In this document: positions 25,675 through 38,848 of the stretch, in pieces
Position numbering within the stretch: the first letter of the stretch is position 1
Layout: each line of letters opens with the position of its first letter
Source of the DNA: Nyssa sinensis
Lineage: Eukaryota > Streptophyta > Magnoliopsida > Cornales > Nyssaceae
DNA: 64,000 nucleotides
Reading direction: 5' to 3'
NCBI GenBank assembly: GCA_008638375.1
Contig: CM018046.1
Span: 41,345,706 to 41,409,705, forward strand
Position numbers and translations under genes: made by a program
The notes under the pieces: model-generated
The model's input: only the letters and a program-made list of their open reading frames with translations
What the model was told of the DNA's origin: nothing
Databases searched by the model: none

Positions 25675-28600
25675 TTAAGGGGATGGCAAGCGAACCATTA
25701 TTGGATTTGATGCATCATCATTGCTATTGTTGTGGTGAATTTGGTGTTGAACGGCCTTTACAGCTGCGACTCTAGCTGCATTGGCTGCCTTGTTGGCTGC
25801 TGCTAACAACTTTGTTTACCCTTTCATCCACCCTTGCCACATCATAAGCTTTCCCAGCAGCTCGCTGTGCTTCCTGATAGTAAGCCAATATACAAGTGAA
25901 CTCTCCCTACTCTCTCAGCAAAATAAGTTTGTGCTATTAAAGCACCATATCATAATATGTCTTCAGACCAAAAAAATTAAAGGAAAAATAAAAGATGTTT
26001 TTAGTATTTTGTATGTTTGTGATGTGAAATGATTTTTTTAATAATTAAAGATAGTGGAAAAACAAATGTCTTCCCCCACACCCCACGAACAGCTAGGAAG
26101 TTGGAAGATGAAGTGGCTTGAGACTTGAAATAAAAGTTGATGGAACTCAGTCTCTCTCATTAACTTCCAGGGAGATAATGGGAAAATTTTGTTAGTACAC
26201 AAGCTAAGTCTCACACGAGCAAATTTGACAAGCAGTAGGCTAGGGGCTGCCCTCAGCAAGCCACAAAAGGATAGCTCATCATAGATCTAAACCAAACATA
26301 ATCTAGGTTACCCATTCTTTGCGAATTTTCAAGGTTTCCATTTCATGCCAAAAAAAAAAAAAAACCAAACCAGCACATGCTCAGAGCTTCGACTGCCCTT
26401 CTAACCAATTGAACCATTTTTTTTTCAAGAATTAAAAATCCGAGAATTTATTATTAGACATTGTGATAATAGACTCAAGTTGATGACATAATGCAAAATT
26501 ATGATGGTAACCTCAAGCAGGATAACCCGACTTTTGGGTGTTAAAAAAAAATCACCAAAAAAGCAAAGAAAATTTACCTGGACTGCATTAAGAACTTTCG
26601 AATGGTCAACTGAGAAGGGAGACCCAAGGGTATCCTGAGTGCTTGAAACGTTGAGAACCCCATTTTGCCAGTGACCCGATTGAGTCTCCCCTATTTCTGA
26701 AAGTGTACATACCAAAACCCTGCCTTCTTCCCTCATGCCAGGCTCCTTCATATCGATGTCCAGTCCCAAAGTGATAGACTCCAAAACCATGCATCTTGTC
26801 TGCAAAATACTCTCCAGCATATGTGTCCCCATTTCTGCATAATCATGTGTAGCAGAAGACCTCAGCCAAAAGAGGGGAAAAAAAAAAGATCTTCATGTGT
26901 GCCCATGTACAAACTAGTGCACAAGGAAAATTACCATAATCTAATTTTTTACAATTGTAAGTGGTCAGTAATTGTAAATCAATTAAGGTGTCGATACCTT
27001 AGAGAAGAAACACTTCAAACAATATATTTTTTTTGATAAGTACTTCAAACAATATATCTAAAATAGGCAACCATACATCATACTATTGGAAAGATCCTTC
27101 CAAGCAAATCCTAAAGTGGATAAAGTTGCGGATTCATTTCGGGAAGGACAATGTGGCTGAGGAGAACTCAGAGAGTTTGTTTCAAGATCCCTATCCTTGC
27201 AAACGGGATTTCTGCAGGAAGTCAGGTTAATGCTTGCAGTAATAGAATCATAACTTATACCCAACAGTTCATTTATGATTTTTAATTTATCAAGTTTTAG
27301 GAGAAGGGTATTTGCTAATTTCAAAATTTGTGTGACAGGGGTTGTAATTGTGGTCCATCGATCTAATTTTGGGTCATTGTGTGTTATTTGAGAATTTTTT
27401 TTTTTTTTTTTGGAGTTGTATTTAGAATTCCAGTTAGTCTAGAGTTTTATCATAGTTAAAATTTTTCTAATTTCCTATTTTGGATTTAATAGGCATAGCA
27501 AAAGTAGAAAAACCCAGCAGCCTATAAATATTGATGTAATCTCTTTATTTTAGTAAAGTTTGTAAGGGTGAAGTATGATAGTTTTAGGTGAGATTCCTAG
27601 ATTCTCCTTCTCATCTTCTTCTTTTCCGTCTCTCTTTCTTCTTTAATTCACTATTTCTGATTTACTATTCCAGCCATATGTCAGTCCCTTTTTTGACCCC
27701 AAAACCTACAATATCAGGCCTTAATCAACCCAAACTCATTCCCCTACCATAAAATAGTTCCTACCCAGATTTTCCAGCATACCTATTTGAAAAAATAAAA
27801 AATAAAAATCCTGCAATCTGTGATTTTCAAATTCAAATCCTTTTTAGTCCCCAAAAGCCTACAACCTCTATTCAACCTCTTAGGATCCTAATATAACAAG
27901 CTTTCTATAACCAAAACCCACCAAAAAACCAAACAGAAGCAGCTTTATTTAACATCTACAATTTTCCAACATCAGTTTGATATCGGAGTTCATAAAAATT
28001 CTTCTATCAAGATAGCGAGAAACAGCAAATTAAATTCAAAGTTGGGACTTCATTGCAAGGTTTTAAAAGAAAAAAGAACAACTTAGTTCAGTTGAATGAC
28101 AAAAGGTAAATTCAATGAACAAGTTGGATTCAATTTTAGAATTCTTAACTTCGATGGAAACTACTTTTGAGGCTCTTTTTGGTAAGGATCCTACTGAAGA
28201 TACAATGCAAGGATTAGAATCTTCTAATTCTTTTTTGACTTTAGTTTCAATGTGTTATCCTGTTGAAGCTAAAAACCAACAGATGGATGCAGGAAGAAAC
28301 AAGGCTTGGGACTATCTTGCTATCTGAAGAAGGCAAAAGGGAATGCGATAATCATGATGCTAAAGCTAAAAAATTCAAAGTAAAGTTAGAGGATTCCGAC
28401 TAAATTTCTTGTTCCTTGTCAACATGAAGATGTCTATTATCAGCAAGTTGTAATCTACCATTGGTTTCATAATTATGGAAATTTTGAATGGAATGATGGA
28501 AAAGATGGGCTCCTTGGTAGCATCCTTCTTGCTTCCAACTCATGAATTTAAATCAACTTGTCTCCAAACATTCATGTCAAGAAGAATTCAAGCTCAATGC

Positions 28601-31600
28601 ACCAGGTTTCCTATACTTCAACACTATAAAAATTGAGGTTGAGTTTTTTGCAAATACAAGGGCGAATAACGCAGAGCATATTAACAAAAAAAGGAGGGGC
28701 CCCTGGGGGGAATTAGTAATTTTGCATGGAACATGACTTGGATCTTGTGTAACCAAGTTTTGAGTCTTTATCTATGTTTATTTTAAGTTAAAATCTTTAT
28801 TTTTATTTCATCAAGTTATAGGATTTAAAGGATATTCTGGTAATATCTAGATTTGCTAGACATAGGCTGTAGTTATGGTCCATAAGTCTTATTTTGGGTA
28901 AGGTTATATTGTCTGAGAGTTTTATTTAGAATCCTAGTTCGTTAAGAATTTTCTTTACTAATTAAAACTTTGTAATTTCCTATTTTTGGAGTTGTAATCC
29001 TAACAAGAGTTACCAATAAAAGAAAATAAAATAATCCTAATAAGAGTAGGTAAACCTCACAGCCTATAAATATTGATGGCATCTCTTTATTTTTAAATTT
29101 TATAAGTATCATTAAAAAGTGCCATAAGGAGGGCAGGGACATACAAAATACAAAAAAGAGTCCCCACCTCAAAAGGCGGGGGAAATCAAAACCTACAAAT
29201 ACTATGAATTAGCTCTAAGTGCTCATAAAAGATACAAGGTTGTTTATAGACATTGTTGAACCCTCCTTAATCCCAAAAAAATAGAGTACTCAACACTAAA
29301 GCCTTTATAGTCCAAAGAGGAGCTTCTACCCCCTCAGAAAGCCTTTGATTTCTTTCCCTCCACACTACCCACCAAATGCAAAGCGGTGTCACTTGCCAAG
29401 CCCCCTCACCCTAGCTCTCACTGAGCTGCCATCTTCAAATAGCAAGAACTTCTGATGTAGATCGGAGCATCACCCACTGCACCCCAAAAAGCCCAATCAA
29501 AAGCAGCCACGTCACTCTAGTGACCGGGCAATGAATCAGGAGATAATTGACCCTTTTCTCATGCTGTTTACAAAGGCAACACCGATTCACAATGATTTGA
29601 GCTCTTCTTCTTAAGTTATCCAAAGTCAAAATCTTCCCCAAAGGCACGGTCCAAGCATAAACACAACATTCATTGCAGTGTGGTTCAATCCTTACAAGGT
29701 GAAGAGTGAGAATTTTAGGTAAGGTTTTTAGCTTATTCTCCTTTTCTTCTTTTCTCTTTATTATTTAATTCATATTTGTTTTATAGGTAAGACACGTACA
29801 CCTGCTATATCCCAACTGGAACTTTTACCCTCAACCTCCTCTTTGGAAGGTGGAGGTAATACCATTCAAGCTAATACTTAATGGTTATTCTTTAATTCAT
29901 TATTCTCGAGTTACTATTCACAACCTTATCTCAGCTCCCTTTTCAGTCTCAAAATCCTACAATACCAAGCCCTAACCCATTCCCGAACCCATTAACCTTT
30001 AATTTAACACAAAATCAAAAAATAGCCACTACACAGGGTTTTTAGCATATCTTTTATGAAAATCCAACAACCTGTCACTTCCAAATTCAAGCAAATACAA
30101 ATCTTTTTCGTCTCCAAAAGTCGACAACCTTACTCCACCTCTTGGGGCCCTAACACTACAAGCTTTATATACCAAAACCCACTACAAAACCAATTAGAGA
30201 CAACTTTATTTAAGGTTTTCTAAAGCTGTCCACAAGGATCAAAATATCGTTTCGATGTATAGTTTCGGTTTGTCCCGAAATGGAAACGTTTTGGAAACAT
30301 AATGGAAACAGAGAAAAAATTAGAAACATGTGAAAATATAACTTAAAATTTATTTATTTATACAAATAAGCCTATTTATTGAATATTTGTGCATGTTTAA
30401 GGCATATACATCATATTCATGATAAATGACACTAATTTAAATTGATAAACTAAAGACTAACTATTTGTTTTTTCATTATACAGTGTGAAATACAATCTTT
30501 CTTGACTTTTTTATCCTGTAGATGACAATAATGGCATAAGAAGATCTTTGAAGGGATATAGAATCACAAATTGAGACGAATGTGCAAAAATAAATAGTAG
30601 AATTAATTAATTGTAAATATTTTAGGGAACATGTCCATCCACACTAATTACCAGGGTGAAATTGAAAAAAAAAAAATGTAAATGCAAATTAGTTATTAAT
30701 ACCAAATAACTCTTTATTAATCAAAAATAGTATAAAAAAATTAGAGCTAATTCTTTATATAATATGAAATTATTATATATTTTAAAATATATCTCCTTTT
30801 ATTGTTTGCCCTTCTCGGACTGTTAATGAAATTCTCAGTTTTCCTATAAAAAAATTATATATTTTAAAATATATAAAATTATTATAATTAAATACAATAC
30901 CATAACATAATAGATAAATATTATATAATATTCACGAATTAGATAATTTGACACAAGTTACATATAAAATAAAAAGTAAAACAAATAGCAATTTAAATCT
31001 ATTATAATTAGTAACTTAGTATTAAAATAGTTGTTTCTCTACACTTTATTTTCCCTACTACTTTTCTATTATTTTAGGAAAAATAATAAAAATTATCTTC
31101 TTATAATTTTGAGTCTTAATCCTTGAAAAATAAATGGATATTATTTTTTACTAACTTCTAGAATTATTATTGATACAAAAGAAATGTTTCCTCTGATTCG
31201 ATATGTTTCCACTAGTTTCAGTATATTTCCACGGAAACAAATTTATTTCTATGGAAACATGTGAATTTCGATATTACACTAGTGTTTCATTTTGGTTCCC
31301 TGAGAAACGGAAACATTTCGGCCGTTTCGATGGAAAAGAAATGAAATTTTGATCCTTGGCTGTCCTATGTCAGTTTGGTATCAGAGCTTGTAACAAAGTT
31401 CTTCCCATGCGAGTCCTACATCAATTAGGCAGTTATGTAGGAAACAAATGTAGATTTTGTCCTACATTATTTACGGATTTTGTCTCCTTGGAATCCAAGA
31501 TTTAGATGAGATTTTCAAGACTACGAGTTAGATTTGATATCATTTTTATTGGAGGCACTTTGGGCTAAGACATTTTACCCCACCCTGATGCTTGTTGAAA

Positions 31601-34600
31601 CATGTCCAGCACCGAACAAGTGTCCAAGTGAGCTTGGTGCAAATTGAACTTGGGCCATAGCAGTTCAACTACCATCTGGCGGGATGGTTTGACATCGTGG
31701 TAGCCTCTCCAGAAATCTGCCCCATGGAGACAAAGGTGATGTTGTCCTCTTAGGCTTACCGCAGATTACAGAGAGATCAAGATTTATCCATTATTTCTAC
31801 GAAAATGGTTGCTTGACATTCAACTCATGCCACAACGCTGAGGATGATTGGACTTGATCCTGCAAGCCTAGCTATTGGGTTCTACAACTGACAAGCTTGC
31901 AAACCTAATGATCATCCATGAACCTACTCTAAGCCTACTTCCTTGTAAGGTTATCTACAGGCCTAAAGGACCTCATTTGAATAACATAACTGCCCTAATT
32001 ACATTGCCCCTTCCCATACATTCTTGCAGCTCCCTACACTCGCCCATCAACCTTATCGTTAACTTGGGTTCACCTACTCCATCTTCAACTGGACTCACCT
32101 GACCTCACCTGCAGCCTTTAAAAAAGTGTGCATTATTACCATATAAATCCTTTCAGTGAGAGTTCTAGATTTGTAGAAGCCCAAGGTCTCAAAATCTCTA
32201 TTACACCTGTTCAGAATTCCATAGGTGCATATATTCCAATAGTTTTTATCCAAACAAAAATTATGATACTGGATTTTTCCCCAGGTTTCTCCGAATAACA
32301 AGAAAAGAACTCAGCTAAAAAGTGACAAATATTAAACCAACTGAAAAGTGACAAAATATCAATCCGTAAAAGCCGACCAGCCAATCACAACAGGAACAGG
32401 AGGTTTTCTGTTTCACTTCAAGTTTTCTGACTACTAAAATTGATGGTTTTAATGGAATTTCAGTCAAAAACAAGTGAAAAAAGAGAATGGTTCAGTCTAT
32501 TGTCCAACTAGGTAGATGCCACATCCTTTAAGACAGGTATAATTATCCAATATAGATACAAGGTCGTCAACAAAATAATTTGTGATAAGAGTGTAAAGTG
32601 GATGAAAGTGTCCAACACACAGATGCTTCGGTGTTTCTGACATGGAAAAAACTGCTATTTTACGAGGGTCCTTGTACATAAAAGCTGATAGAGATATTGC
32701 ATGATTGTTGGAAGAGCCCCAAATTGTTAAGACAGAATATGTGCAGAAGGTGTTTCCTTGCAACATAAGAAAATAATAAGCCACAATTTTATCGTACTTT
32801 AAAACACAAAAATTATGAACCATTTTGAGTTCTTATTGGGGAATAAATGAAAATTCTTCTAAAGGTGTTTCCTTACAAGTTACAACATAAGAAAATGATG
32901 AGCTAAATTTGATCTTAATTACAAAGTACTTCAAAACACAAAATTAATGAACCATGCTGAGTTCTTATTGGCGAATAACTAAAAAATTTAATTTCTAATA
33001 GTTAATTGTTGTGTGAAAAACCTCAACTATTAGATCCCCCAACATCTGAAAACCTATAGGAAATATGATCAAGTGGATATGGAAGCACTTTGAAAATTCA
33101 AATGACTACTTTCAATCGTCAATGATTACAAATTCAATTTTGTGAAGGAAACACAAAGTTTGTGAAAGAAACTGCATACATCCTGCAAGAATATTCACTC
33201 AGAAATGCCAAAGCAGATAAAGCAAATGACAAATGGAGGAAACCTAATATTTAACAGTGCTTTAAACTCCTTTCTGAAAAGGAACCTGTTTGTACACGAA
33301 TAAATTGACATCATCCAAGAATTAGTCAATATGAACATTACAAACACATGTAGGATTATGAACTTAATGCTAGAACCATGAAAATAACACAACAAACAAA
33401 CATTAATTTGAGAGTTTAAAAACTCAGAATTGCAAAATGTGTAGATTCAATTCATCCGAATTTATACAATTCTACAAAACAGAATCACCTTCCTACTTCT
33501 AAGAAACTCACCGCACAAATTTTGTCATTCTATTTCCATTTTTTTTTTTAAAAAAAAAAAAACTTCAATTACTTCTCAATAAAGGTAACTATACAAAGAA
33601 TGTTAACCTAATGAATGCACCCTGATGAACTCAAGAATGAAGATTTGGCTATCCACAGACGAATCAGAAAAAAAAAGGGCAGGCCAATAACACAATATCT
33701 AACGCCAAATCACAACTATGTTATGGAACATCACGATATTCAAAGCACAGATGCAACAATTCCAACCTTTCCACAAACACCCCGCACCCACCCACCCCAA
33801 AAAAGAAGAAATTCTCCCCCGTTTTCTTTTTTGAAAAATAACTAAAAGCAAACAAAAACAATGGACTATCAACATAGGAGATCCTTTGGTTACGTAAGGA
33901 TAAAACATTGACAAAAAAACAAATACATATATATATATATATAGACACACACACACACACACATCAATGAAGAAATTCAACAAACACCATATGTAAAAAG
34001 TTTACCTGAAATGGTAACGACCAAGCCCGTGTTTGACGCCCCACTTAAACTCTCCAACATAGCGGCTCCCATCCTCACAAGTGTGCACTCCACACCCATG
34101 ACACTGCCCATTAGACCACTCACCAGCATAGACATCACCAGTGTAAAACCTATAAACCCCAAACCCATGCCTCAAGCCTTGCCGATACTGCCCACGATAC
34201 CGGCTCCCTTTCGCCCACGTTTCCACACCATGCCCATCATACTTCTCAGTCAATCCAGTCACCCTCATACCTCCCACTCATGTGATAGTAATACACTCCA
34301 CTTCCGGAACACTTCCCTTTATGGAATTCGCCCTCATAAACATCTCCATTACCGTAAACCTGTACCCAAGACCCTGAATTTGCCCGTTTATCTGATTTGG
34401 GCTTTGATCCAATTGACCAGACAACCTGGGGTATGGGGTTTGGAGGCAGTAGCTGCTTGAAGAGAGCTTAATTGGGAATGAGCGGGAGAGAAGAAGGCGA
34501 ATTGGAGGAAGACGAGGGAGAGCTAGATTAAGCGAAAATAAAAGGGCAGCAAAGAAACCAAGGACTGATAGGAACTCAAGAATGAAAGCGCGATGATAGT

Positions 34601-35187
34601 TCGAGGCAAAGAAGTATAGGGAAGGCAAAGAAAGAAGAATGAAAAACCGCAAACGAACTCGAAGCCACCGGGCACAGCAAAAATGGCGCGAGAGTTTCAA
34701 AGCAATTGTTTTAGTGGCCAAGGATACTGCAAATGAGGAAGAACAAAGAAAGGATGGTTGAGATGATTTTGATTCCAATACATTGGTATTGTGGTAACGG
34801 TGGAGAGATGAGAGAGTTGGGGAATGAGAAAGAGCTGATGGGGATTGGGACATTATAGGCCTTTTGTGAGGTGTTGAAGGAAGGGTTTTGTTTATTGATG
34901 GGTTGTTGCAAATGGGTTCATTTCGAAACTGGGTGTTGTGTTTGGGGTTTTGATGGATTGGCGCTGATGGGGTTGATTGATTTGATGATGGGTATTGAAG
35001 GGAAAAGAGAGATGGGATTTCGATTTTGAGATGGCTTTGATATTGAGTTGGTGTACGGTTGGTGTTGTGTGGGGATGGCTGGTTTTGGACGATTAAAGGA
35101 AGGGAAACAGGTAAAGTTGGGTCGAAATCGGAAGAGAGGTCCACAACTTTCTTCTCCGATCTGAAGTCGAGATTTCTTCTGATGCAT
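25675..35187 (-). CDS. MORN-repeat membrane protein ('SET7/9 family' without SET domain)
   Basis: Exons: 34006-35187, 26578-26834 and 25675-25873, joined by AG|GTAAAC...TGCAG and CAG|GTAAAT...ATCAG borders. The start MHQKKSRLQIGEES is typical of a plant family often labelled histone methyltransferase SET7/9 only because MORN motifs are shared; no SET domain is present. A Ser/Pro-rich N-terminus is followed by two hydrophobic segments (FFILLSLPSLYFF; FFAALLFSLNLALPRLP). Seven or eight MORN repeats follow (YEGEF, YEGDW, YRGQY, YAGEW, YVGEF, YAGEY, YEGAW), then an Ala-rich tail ending IMVRLPSP. MORN arrays usually bind membranes or proteins; the function here is unknown. The frame is broken five times: near 35138, 34446-34457, 34247-34251, 26692 and 25805. 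Each change is by a single base except possibly the second (one lost or two gained), while the encoded motifs stay intact around them. Indel errors or a young pseudogene would both fit. Confidence 0.85.
29085..29695 (-). mobile_element. LINE fragment (3' end, zf-RVT region) inside LTR2
   Basis: Minus-strand translation near 29435-29647 shows the zinc-binding region that ends plant L1-type reverse transcriptases: GKILTLDNLRRR, CCLCKQHEK, then LLIHCPVTRVTW (Cys-x2-Cys ... His-x3-Cys pattern). The element is 5'-truncated and interrupts LTR2 between TCTCTTTATTTTT and the AAGGTGAAG block that are adjacent in LTR1. Exact target duplications could not be fixed. Confidence 0.75.
29786..29882 (-). mobile_element. 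SINE insertion inside LTR2
   Basis: Minus strand: A-box-like TAGCTTGAATGGTAT, then GAGGAGGTTGAGGGT. It interrupts LTR2 between near-duplicate flanks (TTATTTAATTCATA and TTCTTTAATTCATTA) where LTR1 has a single TTCTTTAATTCACTA. It is the same family as the elements at 22.5 and 46.5 kb. The B box is disrupted. Confidence 0.6.
30233..31358 (+). mobile_element. Non-autonomous hAT-like element (1,126 bp) at the LTR2 edge
   Basis: Terminal inverted repeats CAAGGATCAAAATATCGTTT and, read from the other end, CAAGGATCAAAATTTCATTT. It is flanked by GCTGTCCA (30225-30232) and GCTGTCCT (31359-31366), an 8-bp duplication with one mismatch. Removing the element rejoins LTR2 to its CA end and the primer-binding site 10 bp further on, which confirms the boundaries. 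No transposase is present; the interior is AT-rich and carries a 61-bp LINE stub. Confidence 0.85.
30793..30853 (+). mobile_element. 61-bp LINE stub with 21-bp target duplication
   Basis: A very short insert ending GTTTTCCTATAAAAAAA, like the 3' end and A-tail of plant LINEs. It is flanked by a perfect 21-bp direct repeat at 30772-30792 and 30854-30874 (ATTATATATTTT followed by AAAATATAT). It lies inside the hAT-like element. The related copy in eIF4G intron 15.6-16.5 kb has no such insert at the equivalent place. Confidence 0.8.
32747..32983. repeat. Tandem duplication, period about 115 bp
   Basis: Copies at about 32747-32850 and 32862-32983 share AAGGTGTTTCCTT, ACAACATAAGAAAAT, TTNAAAACACAAAA and TGAGTTCTTATTGG. 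Inside the MORN intron; no coding content. Confidence 0.75.
33928..33962. repeat. Compound (TA)n (CA)n microsatellite
   Basis: Alternating TA then CA dinucleotides, 40 bp before the first-exon donor of the MORN gene. Confidence 0.9.
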
Positions 35188-35579
35188 TTACATACAGCAA
35201 ATGATTCTTCTGTTGTTCCACCTTCTTCTTTCACTTTCTCTCTCTACATATCTCTCTCTATACATATCTTTACACTATACATATGTGCCTGTATCTGTTC
35301 CTGTGGGTTTCGAGTGTTCTTCCCATGCGTTTGTGCTACTCTTTCTGGTTTCGGTTTCAGGGTTCTGATGATGTCTGGTTTTTGTACAGACAAAACCTTC
35401 TAAGATAACTGATCAGATAACGAGAAGTGGGGCTCTTTGATTAATATTATAATCTTCAATCCAAATGAATTCACTGATTTGCCATTTTTTTAGTTCGCAT
35501 TGAACGTTTTTCTGTTTGGACTCTCAGAAAGATTAGATGCCGCCGTAATTAATGGTACTCGCGAGCGATTTGATTAATC

Positions 35580-35616
<37 letters not shown>

Positions 35617-37925
35617 TGCAAATTTCTATTATCCATGACTGACAATAACATTTTATATAAATATCATTAATGTTTTATCCTAGTTCGGCTACTTCATTTA
35701 TTTTATTTGTTTCAACCAAAGTATTTTTTACAATCAAATATTTTTCTTATAAAATCTACCAAAATAATATTTCTGTTATATATACCTTCTACTAAACTCA
35801 ACAATTCATGAATAACTAATAGTTTTGGATTAGAAATCAATTTGAAATAGAAAATTTTCTTACGAAAAGATGCACAAGATATCAATCAATTGTTCAAGTC
35901 AGTCGATTGTTAGGTGTTTATATAACTTGTACAAACAATCTTTAAAAAAAAATAATATTAAAATTTTAATATATTTTTTACAATGTTTTATATTAACTGA
36001 ATTTATATTGAACAAATCGAGCTAGGATGTTGGTTTCAATTATGATGTCATATTGTGATTTGTTTGTTATTGTTCATGAGTAAGGTAGGTTTTTTGTAAA
36101 TTGTACACTTTCTATAATTAATGAATTTTTTTATCAACGTACTTTAAATATTGTTTCTATTTTTTTTGCACATTTATTCTAACTGAAAAATTCTTTTTTT
36201 AATCATTGAACATGTGGTCTAAAAACTCAATAAAACTAATACCATTTGAGATTTTTTTCAATTTTTATGAAAGTATAAAATTTTACACTTTGCTTTTACG
36301 AGTTTTTACAATTTTAAAATGATTTTTCTTTTTCTAGATTTTCATATTTAATATGTATCTTGTTTGTAAATCTCAATGTTTGAAATCTAAATATATAATT
36401 TTTGTTATTAAAGATATATTTATAAATTACAAGTTATTGAATTTTAAAATTTTGTTAAAAATTTAAAATTGTGTCAAGATTTCACGGGATTGAACTAAAA
36501 GAGTATTTTCATGTCTAAATAATTAAAAGACTTTATAAATTAATATGTTTGGGCTTAAATTAAATAATAACTTTAAAACTTTTTATGAGCTTTGGGCCGA
36601 GTGACTCTAAAATTATTTATTGATGGCTTAGTAACATCTTTTAAATATTTTGTTTTAGTTAAATAAATAAAAATAATATTTGATTTGTGCCACAAAATAC
36701 TATATGTACACCTAGATATTGATATATCTAAATACATAATTAATGTGTTCTCAATTTTAATATAATATTTATATGGGTAAAATATACATGTATACTTTCA
36801 TATATACATATATGGTTACATATGTATAGATATTATATTAAATTTTTTTATAAAATTTATATTTATTTCTTTACCTTTACTTTTAAATAAAAAAAAATTA
36901 TAAAAATTATTATTTTACTTATCAAAAATTTAATAAACAGGAGAAAACAATAATTGCTAACATAATTTGAATTAAAAAAGAATTAAACAACAACTAATTC
37001 AAGTTGCAAAGGAAGACATCAAAATAATACATAAAATATAAATTTAATGTTTGTATCTGAACTTATAATAATAATAATAATATAAAATATTCAAAAACCT
37101 AGTTGTCATGAAATGAGTAATTATATAACATTATTTTATAAGGAGAAGAGAGTGAAAGAAAACAACATCCTTCTCTTAGCTGTCTAATCAATTTATAATT
37201 GCTTCTACCATAAGCATGGCCTGTTTCTAAAATAATGTAAACTAACCATTATTCATTATGCTCCATCTCTAAGTCAATGGTATTATTATTATTATTAGGG
37301 CACAACATCTCAACCTTTATAGCCGACTCTAAACGTCTAAACCTTTAGTTTTTGTTTATTTTTTTATTTTATATGCCAATAATATTCTACAAAGCTGTCA
37401 AGTGGCAGCATTTTCAGATGCTACGAAGGAGATTATTAAGTGCATGATTGGTAACTCATGGTGGCTTCCAAATTGTGGTGTGGGAGTTGGATGTTAGGTC
37501 AAATTAACTCTAATTTTATATGAGTTTCAAATGAGATTTTATAATTTTAATACGTAAATGATCGTCATTAAAACTTTTTGGACAGTCGTTAACGTTAACG
37601 ATCATTGGTAATTAGTTTCAATTGAAATGAATTTTCAATAACATTATTTGAAATCGAAACCAAATTTCAAGATAATAAAATGTAATTAATCCTTTATATA
37701 TATATATATATCTATATATATGTGTGTGTGTGTGTGTGTGAACAGTTGAGACCTAATCAGAAGTTTTCTTGCTTGTAAGTTATGGATATTGTATAATAAG
37801 TTAATTTATCTCAAGTTGGGAAAGCATAGCTCACTCAGACGCTTTCATTATTTTGCCCCCATCACGTGCCATCCAAGATATGCATATTCGAAAGCCAAGC
37901 CATTTTTACAAAGTACATGGACAGT

Positions 37926-38848
37926 TAGGCCTGTAAATGGGTGATTCGACTCGAATCTGGACTCATTTATACAAGACTCAGATATGTTAACAAAACTTGT
38001 TAATAAAATTTGATTTGGATCTGTTAAAAATTAATTAAATGAGCCAAATATAGGTCTATTGGATAAGACCTGTTAAAGATCCCTGACCTGCTAAATCATT
38101 AACAAGTACTATCTTTATTTCTCTCTCTTTTTAATACAATATTGAAGTTAAAGTATTTAACTTTCTGACAAAATTACTATATATATAGATACATACATAA
38201 AAGTTAGAGAGAAAGAGAGTCTCTGTAAAATTATCGTCTTCAACCTTATAGCATCATCTTGTGCTATAAAAATGTTTTGAAAATCACTTTATAAAATTGT
38301 TTCATGAATCTAGCTATCAATATTCGATTCCATTGAATGAACATTCAATTAAAAATTATTATAAACATTCTTTGTCTTGAAAAAGTAATTTTTTTTTTAT
38401 TCTATGTCATTTTCATTTCATTTCCTATTATAATTGAGAATAAAGCAACCTTTTGTAGGCCTAAATTTTTGATAAAAATAAAAATAATTTAGATTATAAT
38501 TATTATCATTTTACCATTCATCATGTGTCTGATCATAAGAATAAAATATACAAATAATAGTGATTGTTACATAAAACAATTTCAATCAACAATGATATCA
38601 ATGGAACCAATAAAACCATTTTTTATAAAGCTAAGTTGGACTACTTCAAATAGAAAATTTTAGTTTCCAAATTTTTATTTTTTATTTATTTTTTATAAAC
38701 GGGTCAGGTTTTGAAACTAGATCCGAGTCCGGATCTAGTTGAGATAAGTCTTAACAAGTTCCAGTCTAAACCCATTTAAGCTTACCGAGTTCAAATTCGA
38801 GTCTAGATCTTAGAGAGTCTGCCCAAACCTGATACGTTGACAAGCCTA
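37926..38848 (+). mobile_element. Probable hAT-like non-autonomous element
   Basis: Left end TAGGCCTGTAAATGGG; right end, read on the other strand, TAGGCTTGTCAACG. Both continue into sequences of the type ACTCGAATCTGGACTC/AGATCCGAGTCCGG. The terminal motif is common in plant hAT-derived elements. The eight bases on each side do not match, so no target duplication supports the borders. No coding capacity. Confidence 0.55.

Larger units (their letters stand above)
27230..31900 (+). mobile_element. LTR-retrotransposon remnant, two LTRs
   Basis: Two long direct repeats align in order. LTR1 is roughly 27230-27974. LTR2 is roughly 28735-30231 plus 31359-31372, enlarged by insertions. Shared blocks include CAGCCTATAAATATTGATG, ATCTCTTTATTTT, TTTAATTCA and AACCAAA/AAAACCCAC tracts. 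Each LTR ends in CA, then GTT, then a primer-binding sequence for initiator Met tRNA: TGATATCGGAGT (27978-27989, degenerate) and TGGTATCAGAGC (31376-31387, exact match to the usual plant motif). Only about 0.8 kb separates the LTRs, with no reverse transcriptase; a purine-rich tract AAAAAAAGGAGGGG lies near 28686. A short open frame at 28115-28327 has no clear Gag match. The outer LTR limits are approximate. Confidence 0.75.
26835..34005 (-). other. 7.2 kb intron of the MORN gene filled with nested transposons
   Basis: From the donor at 34005 down to the acceptor at 26835. About 27.1-31.9 kb is an LTR-retrotransposon remnant with secondary insertions, each listed separately. About 31.9-34.0 kb has no recognised coding sequence, apart from a local duplication at 32747-32983 and a TA/CA microsatellite at 33928-33962. 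Confidence 0.75.

Noticed and set aside
28115..28327. 70-codon open frame after the LTR1 primer site, considered as Gag
   Set aside because: Position is suggestive, but no zinc knuckle or Gag-like signature is visible, so no function is assigned.
34011..34460. 149-codon plus-strand open frame
   Set aside because: Antisense shadow of the MORN repeats.
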